Numbered from the stretch's first letter, positions 10,001 through 17,975 are shown. The stretch is 64,000 nucleotides of DNA from Clostridiales bacterium UBA6114 (GCA_002423435.1 DIWE01000016.1:3565-67564), one strand, 5' to 3'. The notes: generated from the sequence alone by a model not told the origin. Numbers and translations are program-made.

Positions 10001-11617
10001 ATGGCGGCGGGAATCCCGACGGCTGCGATGAGCGACCCGGAAGAGACTGAAATTGAGAATGTCATCGCCCTGTTCTGCCTGGAAAATATGGACTACACCG
10101 CAGCCCGTACATCCAGCTCCCTGTCCCAGATCAGCGACCTTATAGGCACTTGGGATCATTATATCGACGGACAGGCTCAGCCTGATACGCTATATTTTGT
10201 GGTAGATGCGAATGGAAACGGTCACAGCTATTATATGGGGCAACACGCCCTCGATTATCAGGTTTTCGCATATGACAACGACGGGTCCGCTTCTGTCAAG
10301 TCCGGTCTATATGTCGCCAGAGTCGATGAACCGGAGGCGGCAAAGTATACCATCACGACAAACAGCGCGGGTAAAACCATTTTCACGTTAACCGGAGAAG
10401 ATGAGGGGCAGGCCTTTACGATCTCCTATGTCAAGCGGACCAGCACCGTGTCCGATGATACCGATGATAACAGCAGTTCCTCCGGCAGCTCTGCCGGAAC
10501 AACGATCCCTGTATCCAGCGGTTCCGGCACGGCCAATATTTCCGCTTCCGTCTCCGGCAGTACCGCCACTGTCAAAGCCACCGACGCGCAGATCAAAGAG
10601 CTCGCGTCCGGCGCCGGAAGCGCCGGTACGGTCAAGATTGACCTATCCTCCCTGAAGGTCAACGCGGTCGTCATCCCCGCCAACATCGTCTCCGCGGTGG
10701 ACGGCGCCTCCGGCTCTGCGGGCCTTGAAGTTGTGCTTCCAACCGGCAGCGTTACCCTCGATAAGGACGCGCTGGCCTCCGTTGCGGGCAAGGGAGACTT
10801 AAGGCTCTCCATTGAAACCGTCAGCAACTCCGCGCTCACCGACAGTCAGAAAGATGTTCTCGGCACACAGGCTGGCTCCGCCGTCGTCGTAGACGTAAAC
10901 GTTTATGTGAACGGGAGCAAAACCAGCGACTTTGGTAACGGCAAGATTCAGGTTTCCGTCCCGTATACGCTGAAATCCGGCGAGAGCGCGGACAGCATCA
11001 CCGTCTGGTTCATTAAGGACGACGGCACCATCGAGCCGAAGAACGGCACGTATAACGCCGCGACCGGCTGCGTGGAATTCACCACCGAGCATCTGTCTCA
11101 GTATCTGATCGTGAGCTTCCCGTTCACGGATGTGGCCGAAGACGCCTGGTACTATGGCAGCGTGGCCTACGCCTATAACAATGGCCTGTTCGCGGGCACC
11201 TCGGCCAAGACGTTCAGCCCCGGCGTGACCATGACCCGCCAGATGATTTGGATGGTACTGGCGCGCATGGACGGCAAGACGCCCGCCGATATGGATGCGG
11301 CTCGCACGTGGGCCATGGAAAACGGTATCTCCGACGGCACCAATCCCGCAACCTCCATCACCCGGGAGCAGATGGCGGCGATCCTGTACCGTTACGCGCA
11401 GTATAAGGGTTACGACGTCAGCACAGGTGAAGACACCAATATTCTCAGTTACGACGATGCTCTGACCATCAGTGAGTACGCTGCCCCTGCCATGCAGTGG
11501 ACCTGCGGTGCGGGCCTTATTCAGGGCAGCGGCAACAAACTCATGCCCTCCGGCGGTGCTACACGCGCTCAGGTCGCAACGATCCTCCAGCGTTTCTGCC
11601 AAGACGTGGCGAAGTAA
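7013..11617 (+). CDS. Giant SLH-domain surface protein with GLUG-like beta-helix repeats
   Basis: A 1,534-residue secreted protein with a strong start (GAGGAGG before the ATG). Residues 1-27 are a signal peptide ending in ATALAA. Two homologous long modules follow, one opening with GNGSGTQADPYVITTAAGLYA near residue 30 and one with NGGSGTEGDPYQISDAAQLYA near residue 402. Each is rich in GLUG-type repeats (GGLTGYTG, VGGLVGTGL), which in this family build a beta-helix. After a Ser/Gly-rich linker near residue 1,160 comes a beta-sandwich. The last about 165 residues carry SLH motifs (FTDVAEDAWYYGSVAYAY, TFSPGVTMTRQ) that bind secondary cell-wall polymer. I infer a wall-anchored adhesin or S-layer-associated protein. 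It diverges from the MalT-like regulator. Confidence 0.9.
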   Translation: MKNKRILSWLMAVLMVLSLLPATALAADFPGNGSGTQADPYVITTAAGLYAIRDDVDAYYILGNNIDLSETDYASAWTPIGSYMPDAGDPSGETPDAAYAFSGTFDGNGKTVTGLTITDGTMCVGLFGVVANGTVENLTIENAVISGNAMAAAAIGYAYNSAVNDVNLTGTNSITGTLSEEGAAPNMVAGIVGAGMDSTILNCDVTGTALTMMTVGGASALGENAHDAGLVGGGLEGCNLANCSARDSSVTVDGTYCFGIGGLSGCAISAESVTGCTVEGVDITVGGNAYLVGGLTGYTGQDGNKAATQVSGCSADTDITVGENSSRIGGLIGGGFYLEMYRAYYPVPSRFDLTGCTTVGTITAGAGSTAVGTVVGYACLCDTAGGTSTMTGAADTVGNTQEPFNGGSGTEGDPYQISDAAQLYAMRYDLDAHYQLTADIDLAEQLGEYYSYTGWTPIGVLAYSGDVNMDTGDMDMTKVFSGSFDGENYKISNMNVTTDGDMVAVGGLFACSTGAVKDLEMENVTVNGDETTLAAGGVVGYAMSGAISNVTLTGANTVTGTNCVGGIAGGSMVNVSGCTVESVDIIVIGDNDFNAEDSETKGRIIQYDVAECGGLVVGGGFNGSVKDCTATGTVTATGNEPVGLGGIGGCLQCMAEISGNTANVTITTSRGGHAIGGLCGYAGMGDDGSGYDQGGSYNASLRTVADPCEISDCNVTVNINAPDATHVGGLVGTGLYFYGMEDRFNVTNCTVAGTITAGTDAASPYGVSTPGAVAGRAVGCNVDGCTFAGLTINGVPATNKVGTTSLMYESGDQYESEGDTDGGALLYGLTDTYQPLFEGATFNEAYGNYWHDYCAVIVGEDNADATAAAMKASIGGTLYGPEAATAYTEHPESTQFYCGFTGEVATITLNGSQISAYNAGEEELFSHAYRYVGYETSTDETRFGFYIFESLDHNADEYRYFAMCPDTPDTTHHIEFRYGSDLDELLKLYEGEYAYWMAAGIPTAAMSDPEETEIENVIALFCLENMDYTAARTSSSLSQISDLIGTWDHYIDGQAQPDTLYFVVDANGNGHSYYMGQHALDYQVFAYDNDGSASVKSGLYVARVDEPEAAKYTITTNSAGKTIFTLTGEDEGQAFTISYVKRTSTVSDDTDDNSSSSGSSAGTTIPVSSGSGTANISASVSGSTATVKATDAQIKELASGAGSAGTVKIDLSSLKVNAVVIPANIVSAVDGASGSAGLEVVLPTGSVTLDKDALASVAGKGDLRLSIETVSNSALTDSQKDVLGTQAGSAVVVDVNVYVNGSKTSDFGNGKIQVSVPYTLKSGESADSITVWFIKDDGTIEPKNGTYNAATGCVEFTTEHLSQYLIVSFPFTDVAEDAWYYGSVAYAYNNGLFAGTSAKTFSPGVTMTRQMIWMVLARMDGKTPADMDAARTWAMENGISDGTNPATSITREQMAAILYRYAQYKGYDVSTGEDTNILSYDDALTISEYAAPAMQWTCGAGLIQGSGNKLMPSGGATRAQVATILQRFCQDVAK

Positions 11618-11653
11618 GCTAAAATTCATTTGATCGGGGCATTCCTCCCGAAT

Positions 11654-11696
11654 GCGGGAAAGGGCGGCGCCCAGCAGAGAGCCGCCCCTTTCCCGC
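11654..11696 (+). terminator. Strong GC hairpin after the SLH gene
   Basis: GCGGGAAAGGGCGGC pairs with GCCGCCCCTTTCCCGC across a 12-nt loop with a single bulge. There is no T run after it, so its role as a factor-independent terminator is not certain. Confidence 0.5.
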
Positions 11697-12222
11697 TTGC
11701 GCGCCTCGCGAGCGCACGTTCCAAAGGGTGAAAGTCGAATCCGCCCGGTAGCCGGAAGGATATAGCCGAACATCAAGGGTGTCCATCACGAGATGAAATT
11801 TATAGATATAGCGCAAATCGAACCCTTCCCCGATTGAAGTAAGGTTCGGACCTGATTGACTTGATGAGCCTGACTTAAATCAAACGCCCAACTTTTTGAA
11901 ACTCACCCAAAATATTTGTTGTTACAGTAGTATACATGTAATTTGTATTCAACGCAAAAAACAGCCGACCTCTCACAGTTTTGTGAAAGATTGGCTGTAG
12001 CGCCTTCTGATGCCACCGAAGCAGAAAAGAAAATCTATTATGGAGCTTCATATCATTGCTTCCACTGCTGCTACCATGCGTACAGAAGGCAGGGGACACG
12101 CGCAGACACCTGATCGTGGAATACGAAGTCACCGGTCAAAATACCGGGCAGGGGCTGCTGACTACGGTATCGAACAGAACTAAATAACAGCTTGAGGTTG
12201 AAGCATTTCAGAGTGTTTCATT
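11697..12222. other. Gene-free interval
   Basis: No frame here has both a ribosome binding site and recognisable content. An imperfect hairpin (ACAGCC at 11961-11966 with GGCTGT at 11993-11998) is present. A plus-strand frame without a start ends at about 12184 and contains LIVEYEVTGQNTGQGLL; it could be the tail of a lost gene but is not recognised. Confidence 0.4.
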
Positions 12223-14025
12223 TTAGTTTTCATCTAAATAGACAATATTCTTTCCACCGTAATTTTTTTCAAAATCCTTCGGTAGCTGATCCCGGCAGCA
12301 GTATACCGTCAGTTTCGGGCAGTTGACAAAAGGTTTCTCCCGAATCATTGTGACGGAACGTGGGATTCGGATCTCACGCAGGTTTGGACAATTTGCAAAG
12401 GCGTTATCAAGCAGAGCGCCTGTTCGGTTGAGATCGACCGTTTCTATTACACTCGCGCCTTTCCTAAATGAGGAATATCCGATAATCTGGACCTCGTCGG
12501 GCAGCTTGATATCGGGCTTGCTTCCAAGGTAATCCCTGAGCAGACCATGCTCAATCTGAAAATCGCCAACGGTTATAAGTTCGCCATCGGGCGGTGCGCC
12601 TATGACGGGTTTGCTTCCCGCCTCATCCGGGGAAACGACGTCTATACCGGCCAGTTCTTCGGCCTTTATTTCCGCGGGACCGAACTCGTCGACGACAAGG
12701 AAACTGAGCGAATCAAAATCAAGAGCCGCCGTCAGGCTCCTGCCGTCCTTAAACAGGATAGCGGCCTGACAAACAGTAAGCCATCGGTCATAGAGCGCAT
12801 CCTTCTCAGTCTGAACGTCGGTAAAGGTAACGCGCCTAAGCTGGGAAAAAGGCAATTGCTGACCTCTTTTTGTGCGGAGGGCAGACGACCACGAGTTGCC
12901 GGATACCCAACCTGACAAATGACCTTGCGGCGATTCCCGCGGGCGGTTTTTGTAACCGATAAACGTAAGAACCTCCGGGGAGCAGACGCTGCTTCCGTCC
13001 TTCATGGTAAAACACAGGCTTTCCCACTGATCCCGACATTCCGCGCCCCAGTCGAAGGAAACGGATTTGAGCTCAGTCCGCCCCAAAACAACAGACCTGT
13101 TGCCACTTGCAAAGACAAATTCGACGGGAGAATCGACGTTTACTCTTTTTTCTGCCCCGTCCTTCATACTGATGTTGAATTCGGAGCATTCATATTTATC
13201 CTCGGTATCTTCAAGCCCCATTCCAGCCATCTCAGAAAAAGGGATCATCTCGGGATCGGACGGATTGTAATCCGGCGCTAAGCCATCAAATAGACGCTCC
13301 CACGAACGCACAAACAGGCTGTTTGCCGCCGCGGTGTATACCGTACCGTCCGCCGCCGTTATAACGGCCTTCCCCTGCGGTACATAGCCGCATTCCGTAT
13401 CGCGGGAAAGCATCGCGTTTTCCAAGGACGAATTGTTTTTGACTGTCCGAGTTTCTACGGAGACTTTGCGGTTTACCGTATCGGGTGTGTTTGCGGCGGG
13501 CTGCGGAACTGGCACAGCCGCCTTTTTCTTTTGCCTCATTCCCATCCGTTCAAACGCGGCGGTATACTTATAAAGGTATTCCTCGTCGGTCATGTTGTAT
13601 TTGAGGATGGCCTGTTTTGTCCCAATTTGCAGCTTGACGCCCGCCCGCAGGGTGGTTTCCTGGAGATGGATCGCAAGAAACGGCTTTTTTTCATCAATGG
13701 CATAATTGATTTCATTCTGCACGTTGGACGAGCCTGCGGATGCTGGCGTGATAAAGACCACAAACAGCCCGCAATTTTCCAGAGCCTGCGCTATCTCGTC
13801 CGTCCATTCATTCCCCGGAGAAATGCCTTCGTCGTACCAGACGTTGTATCCGTTTTCATTGAAGCCCTTGATTTCCGCAAAAACCCTTGCGGAATCCGCG
13901 TGGGCATAGCTGACGAAAATATACGGCTCGCTGCCCCGGTATGCGGGAAACGGCATTCTTCCCATACCGCTCACAAGCGTTGCCTGCGGCGCTTGTTGTT
14001 TTTTGAATTTATCGAACAATCCCAT
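12223..14025 (-). CDS. TIR-domain protein with four beta-repeats and C-terminal LRR
   Basis: A 600-residue protein. Residues about 34-145 form a TIR_2 domain (PYIFVSYAHAD, VWYDEGISPG). It includes Glu105 in SSNVQNEINYAI, which aligns with the catalytic Glu of NAD-cleaving TIR enzymes, so the residue needed for activity is present. Residues about 218-465 hold four related units. Each has a Phe/Ile-x-x-DG strand (VITAADGTVY, ISMKDGAE, FTMKDGSS, ILFKDGRS) and ends in a PFSEM/RTELK/PFSQL/KAEEL helix-strand. Residues about 505-575 are a short LRR_5-type segment (NAFANCPNLREIRIPRSV). There is no signal peptide or membrane segment, so it is probably cytoplasmic. It lies 64 nt downstream of the HD-RyR gene on the same strand, probably in one operon. 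I infer an effector that cleaves NAD or makes a nucleotide signal; the role of the repeats is unknown. Confidence 0.88.
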   Translation of the reverse strand: MGLFDKFKKQQAPQATLVSGMGRMPFPAYRGSEPYIFVSYAHADSARVFAEIKGFNENGYNVWYDEGISPGNEWTDEIAQALENCGLFVVFITPASAGSSNVQNEINYAIDEKKPFLAIHLQETTLRAGVKLQIGTKQAILKYNMTDEEYLYKYTAAFERMGMRQKKKAAVPVPQPAANTPDTVNRKVSVETRTVKNNSSLENAMLSRDTECGYVPQGKAVITAADGTVYTAAANSLFVRSWERLFDGLAPDYNPSDPEMIPFSEMAGMGLEDTEDKYECSEFNISMKDGAEKRVNVDSPVEFVFASGNRSVVLGRTELKSVSFDWGAECRDQWESLCFTMKDGSSVCSPEVLTFIGYKNRPRESPQGHLSGWVSGNSWSSALRTKRGQQLPFSQLRRVTFTDVQTEKDALYDRWLTVCQAAILFKDGRSLTAALDFDSLSFLVVDEFGPAEIKAEELAGIDVVSPDEAGSKPVIGAPPDGELITVGDFQIEHGLLRDYLGSKPDIKLPDEVQIIGYSSFRKGASVIETVDLNRTGALLDNAFANCPNLREIRIPRSVTMIREKPFVNCPKLTVYCCRDQLPKDFEKNYGGKNIVYLDEN

Positions 14026-14089
14026 ATCCGTTACCCTCCGTCGAAAAGTGGTTTTTGACGCCCTCTGAATTTTGCGAAGGATGCAACCT

Positions 14090-15826
14090 TCAATTTTCAG
14101 TTTTTACAACTGCCATGCCGATTTTATGTAGCAATATGGGTATGTTTTCAACCGGGTCGCGGTCAAGCTGTTTAATATCCTCCGGCAGCCTGCCGTAGGG
14201 AATGAGATAGGGCGTAAGCTTTTGCTTTACATCCACAGCTTTCCCCAACACCCAACCTGTGGATTTTCTCTCTGCGACCCACGCCTCATGCTCCAGCTCA
14301 GCAAGACTCTCCACATATTCCTTCGGTATTTCCATAACAGGGTTTGTAGCCTGTGCAAGAGGCCGCATCGCAAAGCCCATCAGGCGAAGCTTTTCGGGAA
14401 TATCCATTGCCTGACGCAAATTGGAGTATTTCAGCGAGCCCGGGAGCTCATTAAAGCTAGGATATTTGAGCGGCTTATCCGGATAGCGTTCCCTCTGTTT
14501 TTCGTTGTACAAATCGTGAATCGCACGCGCAAGAGCCTCAAGATCCTCAAGCTTCGGACGCGGAATCAATTCTTCTCTAACCTTCGGCAGCGCATTTTTT
14601 GCGATGGCTTTGCAATGAACCGCCGTAGCTTCAAATACTTCTTCCATAGAAAGCAGCTTATGCAGCAGTCTTTTCTTCTCACGGCAGAAATCGTTGGGCA
14701 GCGAACCATTGCGCGTTATGTAGGTAATGTTCAGCTTTTCGTCGGTGAGGTCAATCCTTGCCTCCGCCGCAAGGGTACGGAGCTTATCTTTTATGCCATA
14801 AGCTTCGCGGTTCCATTCCTGAAGTTCGTCGCACAGAATCAGTAAATATGCGACGGGGTGCGTTTCCGGTGAGAGCGCACCAAGATTGAACGGTTTTTTC
14901 TGCAACATATTCTTGTAGCAATTGTGCAGAAGAATGGCGCTTGCGCTGTCCAGCACCGGCCAGAAGAAATATTCGGACTTGTATTTTGCCGATTGAATGA
15001 GGTATCCGTACCATTTCAGCACAATGAGGGCGCTGTAATAACCATGGTCGATAAAACCGCATCGGGCCATCACATTGACAAAATCATCCAAAGCATATTT
15101 TATCGCTTTCAGATCCACGCCCAGAGTGAGGTGCAGCTTATGCGCAAGCAAATCAACAGGCTTGAGCATATCAATATAAACACTTTCTTCGTAACGGCTC
15201 CAATAACATTCCGTAAATCTGCGTTTCGGGATGACTTCATGGATGCGGTTGAGCTCGTCAAAATTGGAAAATGAAAGCTGTACATTGACCTTTTCACCCG
15301 TGCCCCCCACATCGGTGGCAAAGTCCACAAACTTGTTGATTTGCCGCCCGACGATCTCAACGGGATAGCCCACATCATGGAACAGGGAGGCAATCCCCCA
15401 GCGGTAGAAAAACTCCTCGTTTTTCGTATCGTAAGCGTATGGATAAACATTACGGTTCATGATCGCTTTGCGGAAAGCGGAGCGGAATCTTGTATTCTGC
15501 GCGAAAACGCATAAGCCCAGAATGAACACATTGACCGAATGGATATAGTGGTCACGCTGCTTGTCGATCAGCACGGCCGCATTTTCTTCGTAATTTTTCA
15601 GTACGTCCAAGAGGTCGATAAATGGGTTGGATTCCCCTTCGAGGGCAATTCGGTAGCTGTCGAAAAACGTACGGTAAACGGCAAGGGCGGTGTCTTTCGT
15701 TTCACGGTCAATAAACTCCAAAATCGCCTGCCTGATAAAGATCTTATAGCAATGCCCGCCTTCTAAATCCTCGAAGATCTCAAGCTCATCAAAAAAGCGC
15801 TCGACATATTTTTTCATATCATTCAC
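14090..15826 (-). CDS. HD-domain protein with C-terminal RyR domain
   Basis: A 578-residue protein read from a GTG at 15826, which has GGAGG 8 nt upstream. The ATG at 15847 has no such site. An HD phosphohydrolase-like fold spans about residues 90-340: His93/His96 in DHYIHSV, the HD pair His150-Asp151 in LFHDVGYP, His261 in DHGYYSA and Asp333 in LCDELQEW, so the metal ligands look intact. Residues about 505-575 match the RyR domain (ELEHEAWVAERKSTGW, PYGRLPEDIKQLDRDPVENI). Bacterial RyR domains are associated with nucleotide-centred conflict systems and are thought to bind nucleotide-like ligands. The TIR gene follows directly. I infer that this protein senses or hydrolyses a nucleotide that governs the TIR partner. 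Confidence 0.85.
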   Translation of the reverse strand: MNDMKKYVERFFDELEIFEDLEGGHCYKIFIRQAILEFIDRETKDTALAVYRTFFDSYRIALEGESNPFIDLLDVLKNYEENAAVLIDKQRDHYIHSVNVFILGLCVFAQNTRFRSAFRKAIMNRNVYPYAYDTKNEEFFYRWGIASLFHDVGYPVEIVGRQINKFVDFATDVGGTGEKVNVQLSFSNFDELNRIHEVIPKRRFTECYWSRYEESVYIDMLKPVDLLAHKLHLTLGVDLKAIKYALDDFVNVMARCGFIDHGYYSALIVLKWYGYLIQSAKYKSEYFFWPVLDSASAILLHNCYKNMLQKKPFNLGALSPETHPVAYLLILCDELQEWNREAYGIKDKLRTLAAEARIDLTDEKLNITYITRNGSLPNDFCREKKRLLHKLLSMEEVFEATAVHCKAIAKNALPKVREELIPRPKLEDLEALARAIHDLYNEKQRERYPDKPLKYPSFNELPGSLKYSNLRQAMDIPEKLRLMGFAMRPLAQATNPVMEIPKEYVESLAELEHEAWVAERKSTGWVLGKAVDVKQKLTPYLIPYGRLPEDIKQLDRDPVENIPILLHKIGMAVVKTEN

Positions 15827-15859
15827 TGGTTTATCCTCCGCCTGCATACGCTTTTTTTA

Positions 15860-15888
15860 ATCATACCATGCTCCGGGCGTGAAAGCAA
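15860..15888 (-). promoter_or_regulatory. Possible promoter of the HD-RyR/TIR module
   Basis: On the minus strand TTGCTT and TATGAT are 17 nt apart, ending about 34 nt before the GTG start of the HD-RyR gene. No operator-like repeat is obvious next to it. Confidence 0.4.
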
Positions 15889-16000
15889 TTTGTTACCCAC
15901 CAGATTTCTCGGCAGCGATTTGAACGATTATACATACTTGGCTTGTCAAAGTTCTATGACAGAACATCAAAAGTTAAAGTTACCGGCTTTTTTAAACACA

Positions 16001-16076
16001 GATACATGGGGATCGAACCGTTGACCTCCTGAATGCCATTCAGGCGCTCTCTTGAGTCCGTCGGTTACATACCCCC
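16001..16076 (-). pseudogene. Decayed tRNA-Ala (GGC) remnant
   Basis: The minus strand keeps a perfect anticodon arm (CCTGA, loop ATGGCAT, TCAGG; anticodon GGC), the AGGTC variable region and a GGTTCGATCC T-loop, as in clostridial tRNA-Ala. The D-arm is about 6 nt too long and does not fold well, the T-stem has mismatches, the acceptor ends do not pair and CCA is absent. It is probably a non-functional remnant, possibly an old attachment site for the adjacent accessory DNA. Confidence 0.55.
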
Positions 16077-16130
16077 GTGAATGGGCCCCGGAGATGCGCT
16101 TCAATACGCAGGAAACCTCGTCACATTATT

Positions 16131-16168
16131 AACGCCGCTCAACAGTACTAAGAGCGGCGTTATTTTAT
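16131..16168. terminator. Hairpin terminator
   Basis: AACGCCGCTC (16131-16140) pairs perfectly with GAGCGGCGTT (16152-16161), followed on the plus strand by ATTTTATT. It overlaps the stop codon of the ImmA-like fragment on the minus strand. Confidence 0.65.
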
Positions 16169-16450
16169 TACCATAGTGTTATCGATTCGGACATAGGGGT
16201 CATCTAATGAACATAAATCGATTCCTGTATGCCGCGGAATGCAGATATGGCCTATTTCATGGGCAAGGGTAAACCGTTGTCTTGGCTCGTATGTCACTTC
16301 CGTATTAAGAATAATTATCGGTGGATTTTTCTGTAATTGGAATAATCCAACATATGCTTTGGGACAAAATGTCCCAAAGCCGGGTTTGGGGAGGCTCCCC
16401 AACAAGCATTTTCGCGGCCCCCCGGGGCTGTGAAAATCGAGTGTGGCCAC
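16160..16450 (-). pseudogene. Truncated ImmA/IrrE-family metallopeptidase
   Basis: The fragment keeps the core of an ImmA/IrrE peptidase: a strand (PPIIILNTE) and the zinc motif HEIGH in RFTLAHEIGHICIPRH. The normal N-terminal helices are missing. The frame upstream of the core is made of a run of inverted repeats (16358-16452) that does not look like protein. It stops soon after DDPYVRIDNT, short of the usual C-terminal helices. ImmA-type peptidases cleave phage or ICE repressors, so this is probably a relic of a lost mobile element. No ribosome binding site is visible. Confidence 0.65.
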
Positions 16451-16452
16451 AC
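16358..16452 (+). repeat. Cluster of four adjacent hairpins
   Basis: Four inverted repeats sit within 95 bp: TTTGGGACA/TGTCCCAAA (16358-16378), TTGGGGAG/CTCCCCAA (16386-16402), a 13-bp stem with two G-U pairs and a CC loop (16409-16436), and the perfect palindrome GTGTGGCCACAC (16441-16452). The G-U pairs favour a plus-strand RNA. They replace the N-terminal coding part of the ImmA-like gene. Confidence 0.6.
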
Positions 16453-16533
16453 CTGAATTGCTTGCCGGTCTGTTTTGTGAAAATCGGAAACTGGTGCAAA
16501 AAACGGATGCCTACTATGCGAGTAATTGCGGCA

Positions 16534-16562
16534 TAGACGCTTGAGCCGTACAATGTTATAAT
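16534..16562 (+). promoter_or_regulatory. Promoter of the MocR-type regulator
   Basis: An extended -10 (TGTTATAAT) with a weak -35 (TAGACG) 17 nt upstream. The start codon lies 20 nt further on. MocR proteins commonly regulate their own gene; that is not shown here. Confidence 0.45.
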
Positions 16563-16582
16563 TGACTGGCGAGGTGATGACT

Positions 16583-17962
16583 ATGCCATTCAATTCTTTT
16601 GAAAACTATTCTTTAACATGGAAGCCGAAATTAGATAGAAATAGCGGACCTTTCTATCAGAGCTTAGCCCGTCAATTAGAACAGGATATTGCAGACGGAG
16701 TCATTAAACCCGGTACAAAACTGCCCCCACAGAGGGAGCTTGCCGATTTCCTCGATCTTAATGTAAGCACAATATCAAAAGCCTTTAAGTTGTGCGAGTT
16801 AAAAGGGTTATTATCTGCTACGGTAGGCAATGGAACATTTGTGTCTTATAGTGCGCTTACAAATGGGCGGCTTATATCGGAGAATATTGATGGAAAAGTC
16901 GTTGATATGGGTGCCACGGTTCCGGAGCCATCGGGCAATGCGCTCTTGATGCAGAAGCTGAAAGAGATCGTTAACGAAGCCCAATCTGTCGATTTATTTA
17001 GCTATCGAACAGACCGGGCAATGGAATGGCAGAAGGATGCGGCAGTTAGCTTGCTGGGTTATTGCGGTCATAAAGTTGACCGTGAGCAAGTTCTGTTTTC
17101 CAATGGCGGGCAAAATGCGCTATCGGCCATTCTTGCCGCTGTATTCAAACGTGGCGAAAAAATTGCCGTGGATGAGCATACCTATCCAGGCATCAAAAGT
17201 GCAGCAGCAATGCTGGGAATACAGCTAATTCCCGTCCCGCAAAATGATAAAGGCATGGATATGAATGCCTTGGAAATTATATGCAAACATGAAAAAATTA
17301 ACGGTATTTATATCATCCCGGCCTGCCATAATCCAACAACGATAACAATGCCAGAAGCTCAAAGAATGGAAACTGCAAGGATTGCGGAACAGTATGATTG
17401 TATTTTGGTTGAAGATGGAACCTATCAATTAATGGAGATTGGCATGACCGCCATATCCGATTACATCAAGAGCAGGAGCATTTACATTGCCAGCTTATCG
17501 AAAGTAATTGCACCGGGACTTAGAATGGCATATCTGTCAACGCCAATGCAGTATAAAAATGCTATTTCGGACGCACTCTACAGCTTGAATGTTGCAGTTG
17601 TTCCATTGATGGCAGAGTTGTCAGCACGTATTATAGCTTCCGGGCAATTTGAAACTATAATTGAAAACCATAGAATCAATGCGGCATTACGAAGCGCGGT
17701 CATTGAACGATGGCTTCCAAAAGAAATATGCCGCGGAAAAGAAACAAATATTTTTCGCTGGCTCCTGCTACCCGAAAAATTTACAGGTAAGGCGTTTGAA
17801 GATATTGCGCTTTCAAGGGGAGTTCAAGTCTTTGCAGCCGAAAAATTTGTCGTAGGCAAAACGCCGCCTGCTCATGCCGTTCGGCTTTCTATCTGTGCTC
17901 CCAAAGATTTAGAGCAGCTTGAAAAAGGTGCGAAAATATTAGCTGGATTAATCAAATCTTAA
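16583..17962 (+). CDS. MocR/PdxR-family GntR regulator with aminotransferase domain
   Basis: A 459-residue fusion of a GntR winged helix (about residues 20-90; GVIKPGTKLPPQRELADFLD, STISKAFKLCE) and a class I aminotransferase fold. The PLP lysine is in SLSKVIAPGLR and the aspartate of the pyridine site is in ILVEDGTYQ. MocR proteins bind PLP or an amino-acid adduct and control nearby metabolic or transport genes. A TTG (16562) and an ATG (16577) lie upstream in frame, but GAGG is 8 nt before the ATG at 16583. Downstream genes (MFS remnant, PhzF-like, aminotransferase, AzlCD) suggest control of amino-acid metabolism or export. The gene is AT-richer than the flanking core genes, which fits acquired DNA. 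Confidence 0.88.
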   Translation: MPFNSFENYSLTWKPKLDRNSGPFYQSLARQLEQDIADGVIKPGTKLPPQRELADFLDLNVSTISKAFKLCELKGLLSATVGNGTFVSYSALTNGRLISENIDGKVVDMGATVPEPSGNALLMQKLKEIVNEAQSVDLFSYRTDRAMEWQKDAAVSLLGYCGHKVDREQVLFSNGGQNALSAILAAVFKRGEKIAVDEHTYPGIKSAAAMLGIQLIPVPQNDKGMDMNALEIICKHEKINGIYIIPACHNPTTITMPEAQRMETARIAEQYDCILVEDGTYQLMEIGMTAISDYIKSRSIYIASLSKVIAPGLRMAYLSTPMQYKNAISDALYSLNVAVVPLMAELSARIIASGQFETIIENHRINAALRSAVIERWLPKEICRGKETNIFRWLLLPEKFTGKAFEDIALSRGVQVFAAEKFVVGKTPPAHAVRLSICAPKDLEQLEKGAKILAGLIKS

Positions 17963-17975
17963 ATATATTCAAAAA

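Noticed and set aside
11875..12132. An 85-codon minus-strand frame between the SLH and TIR genes
   Set aside because: No ribosome binding site, no recognisable motif, and it spans a hairpin.
16358..16452. The hairpin cluster as a CRISPR array
   Set aside because: The four stems differ from each other and there are no equal repeats with unique spacers.
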